From: Siphonodentalium dalli
Lineage: Eukaryota > Mollusca > Scaphopoda > Gadilida > Siphonodentaliidae
DNA: 64,000 nt
Assembly: GCA_032622095.1 (NCBI GenBank)
Contig: CP136062.1
Location: 199,833,887 to 199,897,886, forward strand
Direction: 5' to 3'
In this document: one piece after another, positions 35,601-46,909 of the stretch
How positions within the stretch are numbered: position 1 is the first letter of the stretch
How the letters are laid out: each line of letters begins with the position of its first letter
The notes under the pieces: model-generated
Database searches by the model: none
Seen by the model: the letters and a program-made list of their open reading frames with translations, nothing else
What the model was told of the DNA's origin: nothing
Made by a program: the position numbers and the translations under genes

Positions 35601-38600
35601 ATGGGTTGTTATTGGTTTTGAGATATTATTATGCAAGAGGTATCAGTTGATATTTGCTGGAGTTATCTTGCTCACAGTTAGGTTTCCAAAATTAGCCCAA
35701 AGAAGCTTCAACATTAAGATAATGTCCCGAAATTAAAGGTTAGGTTTCCAACATTATTTCAATGTTGAGTGAACATCCCAAAATTCAACATTTAATAGGT
35801 TTCCAATGTTATTTCAATGTTGAGCGAAAATCCAAATATTCAAAATTAGGTTTTCAGCGTTATTTCAACCGTTTATTCTACATAAGGGTCCATGAGCAAA
35901 CTGGACCAATCACCAATGTTATCTCAACATGATTTCAACGTTGAACCAATGTTGAGCCAACCATTGACTTTACATTGGATCAATGTAGGGATGCTATCTA
36001 GGTATAATTTAAGTTAAATCTGATGCCCTCATGTCCATGGCCCTGTGAATATTTCGAGATTCGATGTCGATATTGCCAGTGTCGACACCAAATATGATCC
36101 CCCCCATTCATTTATTTTTGAATATCCAATACATGTATGTCCTCATTGATGCATTGTTGTGGATTTTGCACAGAGTGACGAAGAAACATGAATGATGCAT
36201 ATGCAGTGTTTATCTCAACACTCGTTTTGTGTTAAATTTTCAGTGGACAAAATTGACAGACTGCAAAGAGGTCTAGCATTTGATTATAAATCGATATCTG
36301 GTTAATTGTGTTTCCAAGATGAGTATTCATGTGCCCTACATGTATTTTTCAAACAGCACAAGCGGCAGGTGTTAGCATTATATCGCACTGAGTTTCCTCT
36401 TGTTCTAGTTGGAGTGTGGTCATGCGATGCATTACACCAAACGCTACTCAATATTTCCCAGATCCCATATATATAAGAGTTGCCAATTGAAATGCATAAT
36501 TCTAACAGTGATTTAAGAAAGGGTTTTGAGATGAAAGTGTCATGACACTGTAGCTCAACTTGGGAAGGAGTTAATTTTTTGCTGAGCAATGATTAGAATA
36601 ATAATGAAGAAGGAAAGAAAACTAGAGGTCACCCAAAAATCCACATGAAGTTTGGTGATGATCGGATGAAGGATGTTATCTGTTGTGTGCGCCAAAGGCT
36701 TTAGTCATACAAAGAGTGAATTCCAAGATGGCTGCTGGCAGCCATATTTTTCAATGAATTTCAGTTAAAATATGAGGCTCCCATCTGGAGGTCACCCAGA
36801 AGATCCATATGAAGTTTGGTGATCATCAGATGAGGAACGTGTTCTGTAGGATGTACCAAAGGATTTAGTCATGCAAAGAGTAAAATCCAAGATGGCTGCT
36901 GGCACCATGTTTTTTTTTCTCCAAAATTTTTTCAACTTTGATAGCTCCCATCTAGAGGTGATTCTAAACATCCCTGTAAATTTTCAAATTAATTCTCCTA
37001 TAAATGCAGGCTCCAGAGTGTGCCGATGGATTCAAATGTGAAATCCAAGATGGCTGCTGGCGGCAATGTTTTTCAAAAAAATTCGGTCAAAATAGGAGGC
37101 TCCCATCTAGAGGTAACCCCAAAGGTCCATATGGTGACAATCGGATGAGGGATGTGGTCTGGAGGGTGTGCCAAATGATTTAGTCATGCAAAGAGTAAAA
37201 TCCAAGATGGCTGCTGGTGGCCATGTTATTTATCGAAAATTGTTCAAATTTGATAGCTCCTATCTGCAGGTGATCACAATCGTGCCTGCATAATTTAAGA
37301 ATGATCCGGCCATAAATACGGGCTGTAGGGTGTGCCAATGGATTCAAATTTGAAATCCAAGATGGCCATGTTTTTCATCAAAATTCAGAAAATTTGATAG
37401 CTCCCATCTGAAGCTACATATGAAGTTTGGTAAAGATCGGATAAGGGATGCGACCTGTTGGGCATGCCGAAGGTAATTGTTGATGGACTGACGCATGCAC
37501 GTGGGTTGGCATGGACGGCAACCCATGACAATAGCTCAAACTCAAAAGTTGAGCTGAAAAACGAAAGTTAATTTAACCAAAAACATTTTATTTAAAAAAT
37601 AATATTTAGTTTCATTCAAAATTCTTACACTGCAATTAACCGACATCTTATAGCAACAAACTCGCAACCAACTTCTAGGACCTATATGGCAGCTGGCCAA
37701 ATTGATTTCGGATTTCAACTCGATATCGGATTTTGAATCTGGAAAAGTGCTGACCGCAATGGTCACATTTGGACAATTTTGAGCTAAGTATTGCAACCGT
37801 TAACAGTTATCTAAATTGTTGACACTTATATAAAGGGACAGAATACACAAGTCATGTAATGACCAGCCTCTAACCCTGGCTATAGACTCTTTAGCCAGGG
37901 GCCAGTTACAGAAAAGTATGTAGACATAAATCAAAATAATATCCTCACCATCTTTGACTTTAATAGGTGATCCGGAGTTCACGACTTCGGATTTCACAGT
38001 AATATGAGGTACCATCAGCGCCCCTTCTGTTTCATTGCTTTCTTTGGTCCTCAGCAAATTACTGCTACCACGATTTCCTACCAAAAAAATAAAATTTTAA
38101 AACTTAAATGTGGAATATTGACCGAAGGGATATCATCTTGATGGATCAATTGAAAAACTCTTGTTTCTGACATTTTCTACCTCATGGAATTCTTCAGCCA
38201 GATAATAAGTACATGTTAAATTTTGCAAATAATATATTAGAGACTTTATGCAGTGTGTACATGTTGTACATTTCACTAGCCTCTCTGATTTTACCTTACT
38301 TACTGGTTATGTCTACCTAGAGATGAATGACAATTGGAATATATCTGCCGATTAGTCCAGATAAACTGAAGCAAACACACTCCCAAGTTCGTAAAATTTC
38401 TTTGCACATTATGGGGGAAGAGATATGTCCCTGGTCTCTCCATACCAAATATAATCTGAATAGGCCAGATGGTTCTTGAGAAGATGTTTTAAGAAATACT
38501 ATAGAGGGAACAAGTTATGTCCCTGACTCCACCTGGTGACCCATTTGAAAAAATCTCAATCCCATTCACCCAAGGACTCTCTCTCCATACCAAATATAAG

Positions 38601-40535
38601 CTGAATATGCCTAATGGTTGTTGATAAGAAGATGTTATAAGAATTAAAGTACAATGGATGGACAAGTTATGTTGCTGGCTCCGCCCTTATTTGACCAGGT
38701 GACCCTATTTGAAAACATCTGTATCCCAGTCACCCAAGGACACTCCGTACAATATATAAGCTAAATAGCACCGATGATTCTTGAGAGGAAGAATTACTAT
38801 ATGTATGGAAATAGTTATGTTCCTAGCTCTGCCACTTTTTGACCCGGTGACCCCATTTGAACAAATCTGAATCTCAGTCACCTGGGGACCATCCACACCA
38901 AATATGTCTCAATTCTGACTTTATGGGTGCTGGAGAAGAAGATGTTGAAGGACAGATGGGCGGACGACTGACAAGGAGTGATGACTATAGATCCACCAGA
39001 GACTTCATCTCAGGTGAGCTAAAAAACCCTCCCTCTATCACCCAGTTTCCCATAAGTAATTTCCTGAGAACACATAATTATTTTTAATGGCTTACATGTA
39101 ACTGTCATATTTATACTTGGGATGGGGCAACATTGGTCTCTATGAATATACCAAGATTGAGAATTTAGATTGGAACTAATTAGTTTTTATCAAACTAGGG
39201 TTGTCACAACAAGCAGATCAAATTTCAATCATAGCTGCTATGGATTGTTTTGTTAACACTGGAGAATCATTGATATCTCAATAATTTATAATCACCTTAT
39301 GCCAGAAAAGTGCGACTTCTATGTACATGTAGTTATTTAAAAATTCTGTGTTCTCAGATATCTGAGATAGCTGGAGTATCTGCTGTTTACATACATACCG
39401 GCCCATAGCCTCGTTAAACAGGTCGCTTAATTCGAGCATAGCTGTATGTTTTCGCTTTCAGACTGATTTAAACCAAATTTGATGTAGTGACTGGGATATA
39501 ATGGTGTTAGTTTTTCAAATTTAAAAACAACATTTAAATTGAGGTTAGAGTTTTTAAAGAGTTATGTCCCTGACTCTGCCCATATTTGATCTAGTGACCC
39601 AATTTTAACAGATTTGAATGTCAGTCATACACAAGGAACCTCCATACCAAAAATATGTTAAATTGGCCTGATGCAGTACATACTCAGTCACAGGGAGGAA
39701 TTCACCTAATCAAATCGGACAGTGATTAATCAGTCAGATGCCTCAGAAACAACAAAGAACATAATTGTAGTCACACTTTCATAAAATTATCATCATTGCT
39801 ACAAATTGCTGAACTCATTAAAATAACATTTCTTCAATCAGAAATATTTATACTTTCCAAATTATCACATCTGATAGGGGATACTCGCATACTTGTCCCA
39901 GTTGATAAGACAGCTAGACTAGTTATAAAGACTTCAAATGAATTCACATTCCTTGAATTTCTTGCAGCTGCAATCTCATGACATATATACATGTAATACT
40001 CCATAGTCAATTAGTCATGTCAATTTCCTTACCGAATCGAATTAACCCTGCAACCAGCTTTGTTTTTTTTTATACTGGTATATACATAATAATGATATTC
40101 TGAAATCACATAAAATAATCACGAATATCACATCGAATTGTTCTCAAATCATAGATGTGTGGATAAGAACCTACAGAAAAGTGTCTGCTAGAAAATGTAA
40201 CACTAAGAATATTGCTTAGAAATGGTGGAAGAAAAATGACAACTCATGACTTGAAGTGTGCGATGGAATAATCTCATGCTTCAGGGTGGATATTCGGTCC
40301 AGCAAAGAAAGGGTATCATACCTTCGACAGGACTTCTCTTTGGAGGAATTTCTTCCTCATGTCTTATCATGCATGTCTCATCACAATCTGTTTCAAATCT
40401 AACATGTGCTCCCTCCACGATTGTTGGCTGTGAAGATTTCTCTTGTTGTTCAGCAATGTTTGGTCGTGAACTCTGGTTCAGGAACAGTGGTTCAACGCTA
40501 GCGCTCTGTGTTCTATTTTGCAGACTTTGATACAT
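27124..40535 (-). CDS. Multi-C2H2 zinc-finger protein, ZNF507/ZNF827-like (4 exons found)
   Basis: Four exons join in phase on the - strand: about 40535-40322, 38077-37949, 35450-34150 and 29637-27124. They give roughly 1,380 residues ending VFSVEND then TAA. The first two exons are low-complexity linker with acidic stretches. The third has about seven C2H2 fingers and the fourth has eight. Finger seven of the last exon ([20 protein letters not shown] then HASNADYSYEY) resembles the ZNF507/ZNF827 family as I remember it, and the last finger of the third exon (CPVCRYSCVNQRQFKTHIWK) fits the same group. Such proteins are nuclear DNA-binding regulators. The 5' end and start codon were not found, and the introns hold several MITEs. 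Family assignment is moderate; the zinc-finger nature is certain. Confidence 0.88.
29750..31500 (-). other. Zinc-finger gene intron, no element recognised
   Basis: Sequence between the last exon and the hAT-like element. No frame, foldback or tandem repeat was recognised. Confidence 0.45.
31513..32709. mobile_element. hAT-like non-autonomous DNA transposon, 1,197 bp
   Basis: It starts TAGTGCTGGGCAGTTTCC and ends with the inverse of TAAGGGTGGACGATATTAAC. The flanks ccaaaaac (31505-31512) and ctaaaaac (32710-32717) match at 7 of 8 bases, an 8-bp target duplication as expected for hAT. Sub-terminal stretches are rich in aatatcg and ttaatcg. No transposase frame was found. A 17-base C run lies near 31960. 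Confidence 0.78.
33592..34086. mobile_element. MITE with CACGGTG ends and 5-bp duplication (Transib-like?)
   Basis: Terminal inverted repeats of about 56 bp start CACGGTGGGGAATCACGT and differ at only a few positions. GAGAA stands on both sides (33587-33591 and 34087-34091). A second inverted pair lies inside (ctgaccaaagttgccagtcg and its inverse near 33808 and 33893). CACnRTG-type ends with 5-bp duplications are features of Transib and RAG-related transposons. It lies in the zinc-finger gene intron, 64 bp from the donor of the exon at 34150. Confidence 0.75.
34150..35450 (-). CDS. Zinc-finger gene, internal exon (about 7 fingers)
   Basis: The acceptor is gcttttacag and the donor gtaagt starts at 34149 in phase 0. 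Upstream of the first methionine the frame continues SQGELFRCDSCEYTSYNKKY, so the exon starts with a finger. Then come CPYC, CSFC, CHEC, a weaker CTDC (H..C pair), CSEC and CPVC fingers, separated by a long Ser/Thr/Gln-rich linker. A MITE ends 64 bp beyond the donor. Confidence 0.93.
35735..35985. repeat. Degenerate tandem repeat (ggtttccaacattatttcaa)
   Basis: Variants of ggtttccaacattatttcaa followed by tgttgagtgaacatcc recur about every 65-70 bp, three to four times, with decay. It lies in the intron upstream of the zinc-finger exon at 35450. Confidence 0.7.
36600..37520. mobile_element. Degenerate ~210-bp core repeats (aatccaagatggctgctgg)
   Basis: The phrase aatccaagatggctgctggc recurs near 36720, 36888, 37042, 37200 and 37357, together with gctcccatctagaggt. 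A short ggactgacgcatgcacg tract ends the block. The plan matches the Helitron-like core-repeat elements at 12240 and 45560, with different unit sequence. Confidence 0.5.
37949..38077 (-). CDS. Zinc-finger gene, small linker exon
   Basis: Acceptor ttggtag, donor gtgagg. It encodes NRGSSNLLRTKESNETEGAL and ends SGSPIKVKD. Phase 1 at both ends fits the exons before (40322) and after (35450). The phrase ITVKSE resembles a SUMO consensus (VKSE), which is suggestive only. Confidence 0.75.
38345..39010. mobile_element. Degenerate ~150-bp core repeats (caagttatgtccctgactcc)
   Basis: Repeats contain caagttatgtccctgactcc, gtgacccatttgaaaaaatc and cacccaaggactc, at about 38410, 38510, 38660 and 38810. 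The block ends with ggacagatgggcggacgact. A further remnant lies at 39480-39670. Same design as the other Helitron-like blocks. Confidence 0.5.
40322..40535 (-). CDS. Zinc-finger gene, most 5' exon recognised
   Basis: The donor gtatga follows CCTGTCGAAG; the frame reads MYQSLQNRTQSASVEPLFLN through EEEIPPKRSPVE, ending in phase 1. The upstream border is unclear: several AG candidates lie between 40535 and 40575. It could also be the first coding exon with the methionine at 40533-40535. Confidence 0.6.
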
Positions 40536-40579
40536 TAGTATCTTTTCACAGCTTTGGAGAGCTCTCTTAAAGTTTTATT

Positions 40580-41580
40580 TTAAATCATTCAATTATCGAC
40601 TAAATAACATATACAAGTGTTAGCTGAAGTAACGTTCACTCTGGTAAAAGTTTAATCAGATCAATGCTCTACAGCTGAATGAAAGTAATATGAGATTCAT
40701 GATTTGAGGTATCTATGTTACAGTAGGTCAGATCTTTATTTTAGAGACAGTGTCATTTTTCCCTCAAAATCGCATGTTATATAGTATAGACATGAAGATA
40801 TCTACACCAATGTTATTGTCTTAACTTTCTGTGATAGATGTCTGTACATGAACAAGTACATGTAGCATCAGTTCAGTTTGCTGAAATTCTGTACTCCTCC
40901 ATACTGTCCCTGGAAAATAATGAATGTTTCTCTATTAATATTAAAAAATGCATCACCGAATCGATTCTCGTAATGATTCTCGTGTAACTTTTCAATCTTC
41001 AGTGCTTTATGACTAACTTGATTCAGCATTTGTTTCTCGCAAAATTAAATGTATTTTAAGCTCTGAATTACATGACAGAAAGACAATAAGGTGGGATAAT
41101 CAGGATTTAACATGGCATTACATGAATTACAACAGTGCTGTTTCTTGCTGCACATGTGTGATTATTAAGTACAATGACTAAATGGTGCACAGAATGCATA
41201 TTATGAAACTTCTACGACAAGAATTCTTCCTCATGTATGGCAGAGGAACCAAGCCCACTAACCGACTGGTACATCTGGTAGCCAAATGAATACCTCAAAA
41301 AATTTTGTGATGACAGGGGATCAAGAATTCGGAAAAAATATACATCAAAGATGTTGATTATTCAATACCAGCCATTGTTTTAATATCAGTGATATGCAGA
41401 GAGAACTTCAGAGAAACAGCGCAAGAAAATAATGATCAACTTATGATCAAGCGACGACCTCCACACTATTACACAGCCATTCAGCACTTGCTTGTAAAAG
41501 GGCTTTCTCGATTGCTGGTCTGATTCTTTGGAATTGTCTCCCATAATATGAACTACGGTGTCTGGAACAGATCGATCAAT
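40580..41580. other. Upstream of the recognised zinc-finger exons, nothing assigned
   Basis: The missing 5' exon(s) and promoter of the zinc-finger gene should lie here or further right. I found no frame that joins convincingly. Confidence 0.4.
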
Positions 41581-41590
41581 TCAAATTGGA

Positions 41591-41829
41591 CCCTTTGAGT
41601 GCCAGGGGCCGATCTCATCGGCCCTAAACCTACAAAATAAGTCTGTTAAAGAATATAAGAATAAATTATTAAAATTGTAAAAAAAAAAAAAAAACAACAA
41701 CAAAAAATTGTTAGGCCAATGCATTCTCTTATATATGCGAGGCGACCTATGGTCGACTCGCATATATAAGAGAATGCATTGGCATAGGGTATATGGGTTG
41801 ATACAAAAATCGACCGGGCACTCAAAGGG
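41591..41829. mobile_element. MITE family B copy 2
   Basis: It has the same ends (CCCTTTGAGTGCCAGG) and the single palindrome (about 41714-41783), in opposite orientation to the copy at 9178. The right flank is TTAA; the left flank has diverged. Confidence 0.85.
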
Positions 41830-42973
41830 TTAAGACATTCCTATTTACAGACGCTTACATCTGCAAATGCCTTATTTTACCATACACATCTTAGGTGTTA
41901 TATTCATGTCTAGTGTTTTACTGATTTTTGCCTTGATCCATGTGGTCAAAGACTTTTCTTTTTGGTGAAACTTTGCTCATTACTCTCATGCACATGGCTT
42001 GCCTACATTTATTTGGAATTGTCTTTAATTAGATTTTAGTCACACGCTTTGTATTGCTCTTTATTTGATTTTAATGTCCATATATTATACATCAGTGATT
42101 TCTTTTACCAATTTTCTTATTTAATTCTCAGTTGTTCTTTCTCATATATTTTAATATCGGCTTCCATATGATTTTAACTTATTCCGTTTCATACTGCTCA
42201 GCTTTTTAAAAATCGTGCACCTCATATACATGTGTATATTGTTTCACACCTCTTCAAAATGTTTTCCTCACTGAACTGTATCTTTTTCTTATATCAGCAA
42301 ACTGTCTCCTTTATCAAATATTTTTTTAAACTGTTAACATGCATTTACATGCAGATGGTCTTTCATCTCATGTATTATTTTAGATTACTTCTATGTACAT
42401 ATTTGATCACAGTTTGTAAACCCTTTTAGAGCACATGTGTGGTTTTACGGTATATAAAATAAATTATTATTATTCAGTCCTTCCCACGAGAAAAACACAG
42501 AGAGAGCATTTATTTGCTCCCATAATTCAGAAGAAGGGTGTAATATTGAACCCATACTATAATTGTAAGGTGGGTTTTTCTCAAATAAAAAGTCATTGTG
42601 GAATAGACTATTAGACCTATGTCAAGTTACACTTTAAAATGCCATAGTTGAACTGAGATGGTAAAGGATCTAAATAAACCTTCAAATAGTTCACTATTGA
42701 ACCAACAATTACAGTCTCCATTAGTATTTTGAGATGAAGGACAGGTGCGAATTCTAGCACCATAGATTTGAAAATTACGAGTGCGTACGGGTGCGAGAGC
42801 AATCACTCCCGTCTCCTGGGAAGGACTTATTATTATTATTATTATTATCATTATCAACATGATAATGGTACATTTTTCCACAATGTTTGCGCAGAGAATT
42901 TTTGCCTTAAGTCATTCTGTTGATCTGATATTGTGAGGTGCTTTAGGTTGGTTCAATATAACTCCCACACCCC

Positions 42974-42974
<1 letters not shown>

Positions 42975-43004
<30 letters not shown>
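42975..43004 (+). repeat. Poly-C run, ~30 bp
   Basis: An uninterrupted C run, an unreliable stretch for length. Shorter C or G runs occur near 14345, 31960, 44327, 55184, 55889 and 56384. Confidence 0.95.
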
Positions 43005-43280
43005 AGGAAGACATATGACATTCTTCACAATCCGAAAGAAATCAAGAGTGCAAACATTTTCCATTTCGATATGTTGTTGAGAAAGTATTACTTGAACAAC
43101 AAGTAGAAATATATATTAAGACTGATTGAATAAAACATAAAATTTGCTTTATGCTTAATTCACATACCACATTTTCATCATTCTGGCTATATTACTTGGT
43201 ACGAAATTGATGTCTCTAACGTTTGATGATAATTTTTACCCATATAAATACCACCATTATACCAGTACTTGTATTGTGAC

Positions 43281-43375
43281 AACTACATCCCATTGTCTGG
43301 AGGTAGCCAGACATGTACACCCAACCTACTACATCCCATTGTCTTGAGGTAGCCAGACATGTACACCCAACCTAG
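43281..43375 (+). repeat. Tandem duplication of ~46 bp
   Basis: Two copies of ctacatcccattgtctggag followed by gtagccagacatgtacaccc stand head to tail with two or three differences. Confidence 0.85.
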
Positions 43376-45559
43376 TGAGTCCGTTTTTTGGAAATATTAG
43401 CTACACCCCTACCATGTGATAACCTCTATATATATATATGTACAATAAATTTTTTATTTTATTTTTTAGAAATTTTCGGCTTTTTCTCAAAATATCAATA
43501 GAAAGTTTAGGGTCGCCGGTAATTTTAGGGTCGGTCGATGTACGGAAACATAGTATATATTTTTTGGCCTAAGTATCCGTGAAGGATGAACTGAAAAATG
43601 AGGAGAGCTCCTCAGTGGGTGCTGATAAACTTATCAGGCTACTAGTTCCCATGAAGAATACATGTAGATTGCTCTTCTTAATTTCTACTCTTAGTTGGGC
43701 GAGACCCAAATAATTAGGCCAAATGTCCCCCGAATAAGGTGGCTTTTTTGAACAGTGGCTTTTTTAAACATAAGAAATTTGACTATGGGAACAATCATTA
43801 AATCAAACTGAGTTATGCCCCTTTATTGACTTAGAATTTGCGGATTATTATTTTGATATCTAATCAAATATGTTAAGTAACGAGAGGCCGATCACGATCG
43901 GCAGATGTTTAACCCATACCTTGGCGATAGCGACTAGCCATAACTGATAATTTGTCAAAGATATGATCACAGGAATTAATCCATATATCAGTACCCAACT
44001 TGAAATCAAAAGCTCAAATAATTTGTCTTAAGAAAAGGTTTAAGTATTTGGGTTGGGGAGGAGTAGTTTTAAATCTCATAACTCTGTCCCTATTCTCACT
44101 GTGAGATCCAATGGTTTAGTGATTTCGGAGGACATGTTTAGGAGTTTAAGTTAACTCATTGGAAGCAAAAGTGATAAATCCCTATCTTTGCCACTTTTGA
44201 CTTGCCAGATATTCAAAATTTATTATTCACTTCTAAAGAGAAATTATAATTGTTGACAAGCCAGACTGCTTAGAACGACATATATGTAGGGGATTCCATC
44301 TCGTATTTAAATGGTACTTTAATTACCCCCCCCCCCTTCCCCCATTCTCCCCAGTTATTTGTTTATCAAACATGGACAAATATAAGATCAGATCTGACCT
44401 GTGTATTAAATAAGATTAAGTGTTTCATAACAGGGGTGTATGGTTTTCAAAAATACATGTAGTTTATACAATTCAAAAGTATTATCTATATAATGTTATA
44501 CAGACATAATATGATGGGGATGCTGGCCCCTATGACCACTAAATCGTTCATATAAAAGAAAGTAAGTTAGCCCTCATTTGAATGGTTTCACACATTACAA
44601 TGTTTTACAAGTAGCTTGGGCACTAAAAGCCACACCCTTCAATGTTAATCTTCTAAGTGCTCTGTGGCCCCTAAAATTCAATCAACCATGAAAATGTGAA
44701 CAAATGGGAAAATAAGGTTCCTGGAAATACTAACATCTACCATATTGATTTTCAAAACAAGTCATCACTTACAATAGTCATGTATATTTATCTGCCTGTT
44801 TCCCATTGCATAGATAAATCATATTGGCTATCAGCTGTTGTTTTAATTTCAAATTGAAAGCACGTGTCTGAAGGGTTAATATATTTTTCAAAAATCAATT
44901 AATCCGTCAATACCAAAATTGATAGAAGTGAAAAGTGTGCAAAGATACCCAATAGATATTAAGAGATATGAGGAAGAGTCCATGTACATTATAGCATGTG
45001 TCTATGGAAACCTTGGAAAGGGTTAATTATTTTTGAAGCAAATTAATGGAATTTAGAAGACACTTATATAGGTGAGGGGGCCCTTATCTCACCCTGTAAT
45101 GAAATTTTAAGAATAGGAAAAACACCAGTCTTGTGCTGCCATTAATCAATTTGACAGTTAGAATAAACAAACAGCCAGCCACCAGTGTTGTTTATCTTGC
45201 TTGACCCACCAGAGCTCTGTATCATATGTCATCACTCATTTCATAACAGATTTCACTTGGAATGACAACATCTATAAATATCCTCTCATATACTCTGGAT
45301 GTTGGATGATCACATGGTAATTTATTGATATCATTATATTACATGAAACTATTGCAATAAAATCTTCATATTTTCAAAACAGGATATCACACCTAATTAA
45401 TCGTATAAAACTAAAATAAATGAAAGTGTCAATTTTTTGTTATTATTTTTTTTTTTTTTTTATTGTTATTAAAGTTCAAACAAAATTTAATATTTGTATA
45501 TGCTAAATTTAGCAAGGAGCTAAATCAAAAAAAATTGATTTAAAAAAAAAAAATAATAA

Positions 45560-46335
45560 TTCTCGAAAAAGGGTCACAACTCCTTTAAAATTAATCGGAT
45601 CAAACCCATATGCGGACTCGATCTGTATTTTGGGCTGTGAAACTCACATACCAAATTTGGTTCCAATCAGATAAAAAATGTTTGAGTTATGGCAGAATGC
45701 GTGAATTCTAAGTTGAAAAAGGGCCATAACTCTGTAACAAAAACTCGGATCAAACCCAAATTGGAACTCGATCTGTATTTTGGGCTGAGAAACCCATATA
45801 CAAAATTTGGTTTCGATCGGATAGAAAATGTTTGAGTTATCGCATTACTCGTAAAGTGTCTACGGACAGACAGACAGGCGGACAGACAGACAGACGGACG
45901 ACGAGTGGTCAATCCGGGCAACGACACTATGTTTACCATACTATGGTATGGGTAAACATAAAAAAGGGGCACAATTCAGTCAGAATGGTCAGACCAAACC
46001 TAAATTCGAACTTGACCTGTATTTTAAAGTGATTAATCCACATACTAAATTTGAAACCTATCAGATAATTTTGTATCATCCGGACAATGAAATAATAAGC
46101 AAATTCTAAGTGGAAAAGGGGCATAATTCTGCCATAAATATTTTGACCAGATCCAACTTTGACTTGTTTGGGACTTTCTCAAATGAAGGCCACATACCAA
46201 GTTTCATCAAATTCTGTCAAAAAATATTCAAGCTGTCATCCAGACAACAAACATTTCTGACCGACAGATGGCTAGACGGACATGCAGATGGACTGACAGA
46301 CACCTACAATTTCGATAGATGCCCCAAAATTATTT
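45560..46335. mobile_element. Helitron-like (pearl-type) element with (ACAG/ACGG) tract
   Basis: Core units start gggccataactctgtaac or gggcacaattcag and include gatcaaacccaaattggaac and gatctgtattttgggctg. After two units a tract of gacagacagacaggcggaca type (45864-45900) follows, then two more diverged units and a second tract near 46260-46300. Unit sequence is related to the 12240 element. Confidence 0.65.
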
Positions 46336-46909
46336 TTCCCCAAGGGACAATAGCTATAAAATAACCCAAAATAGTTTGTCAAACAATTATATTTTTGGTG
46401 TACATGTGTTGATTGTATCCCAAAAAAGTTTCTGAGAACTACATGTATTGTAATCAGCCGTGACTGTTCGTGCATATGTCTGATCTCTGAATCCTTGTCC
46501 GGATGTTAACTCCAGTTCAAATTATCCGATCGAAACAAAACTTTGTATGAGGAGTAACCATCACATAAATGAGGTCAAATTTGATTATGGTCACAGTTCG
46601 ATGAATTTTGATGGAGTTACATGTATAAGAAATCGCAGTTTTTGCGTTACATGGAAGATAACTTGAGCAATATTCAACAGTAGTTCTTGATATTTGGAAA
46701 GTGAAATTGGCCAGGTTCGCTCATGAGCAGGTAGTCCCATTCCCAGATCAGTTACAATCCATGTACATTAACTTCAAGAGATTGAAATTCAGAATGCAGT
46801 AAACTTAGCTGAAATTCAGGAGATTTTTCATGTCTGGCTAAAACCTTTCTAGTTTTACTCAATTTAGAGCCATATAATACCATATAGCCTGATAAGACAT
46901 TAAAGGACT

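Larger units (their letters stand above)
41835..45555. other. Intergenic, simple repeats only
   Basis: It holds the poly-C run, a TTA-rich microsatellite near 42828-42850, a 46-bp duplication at 43281 and a poly-T run near 45448. No gene or full transposon was recognised. Confidence 0.45.
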
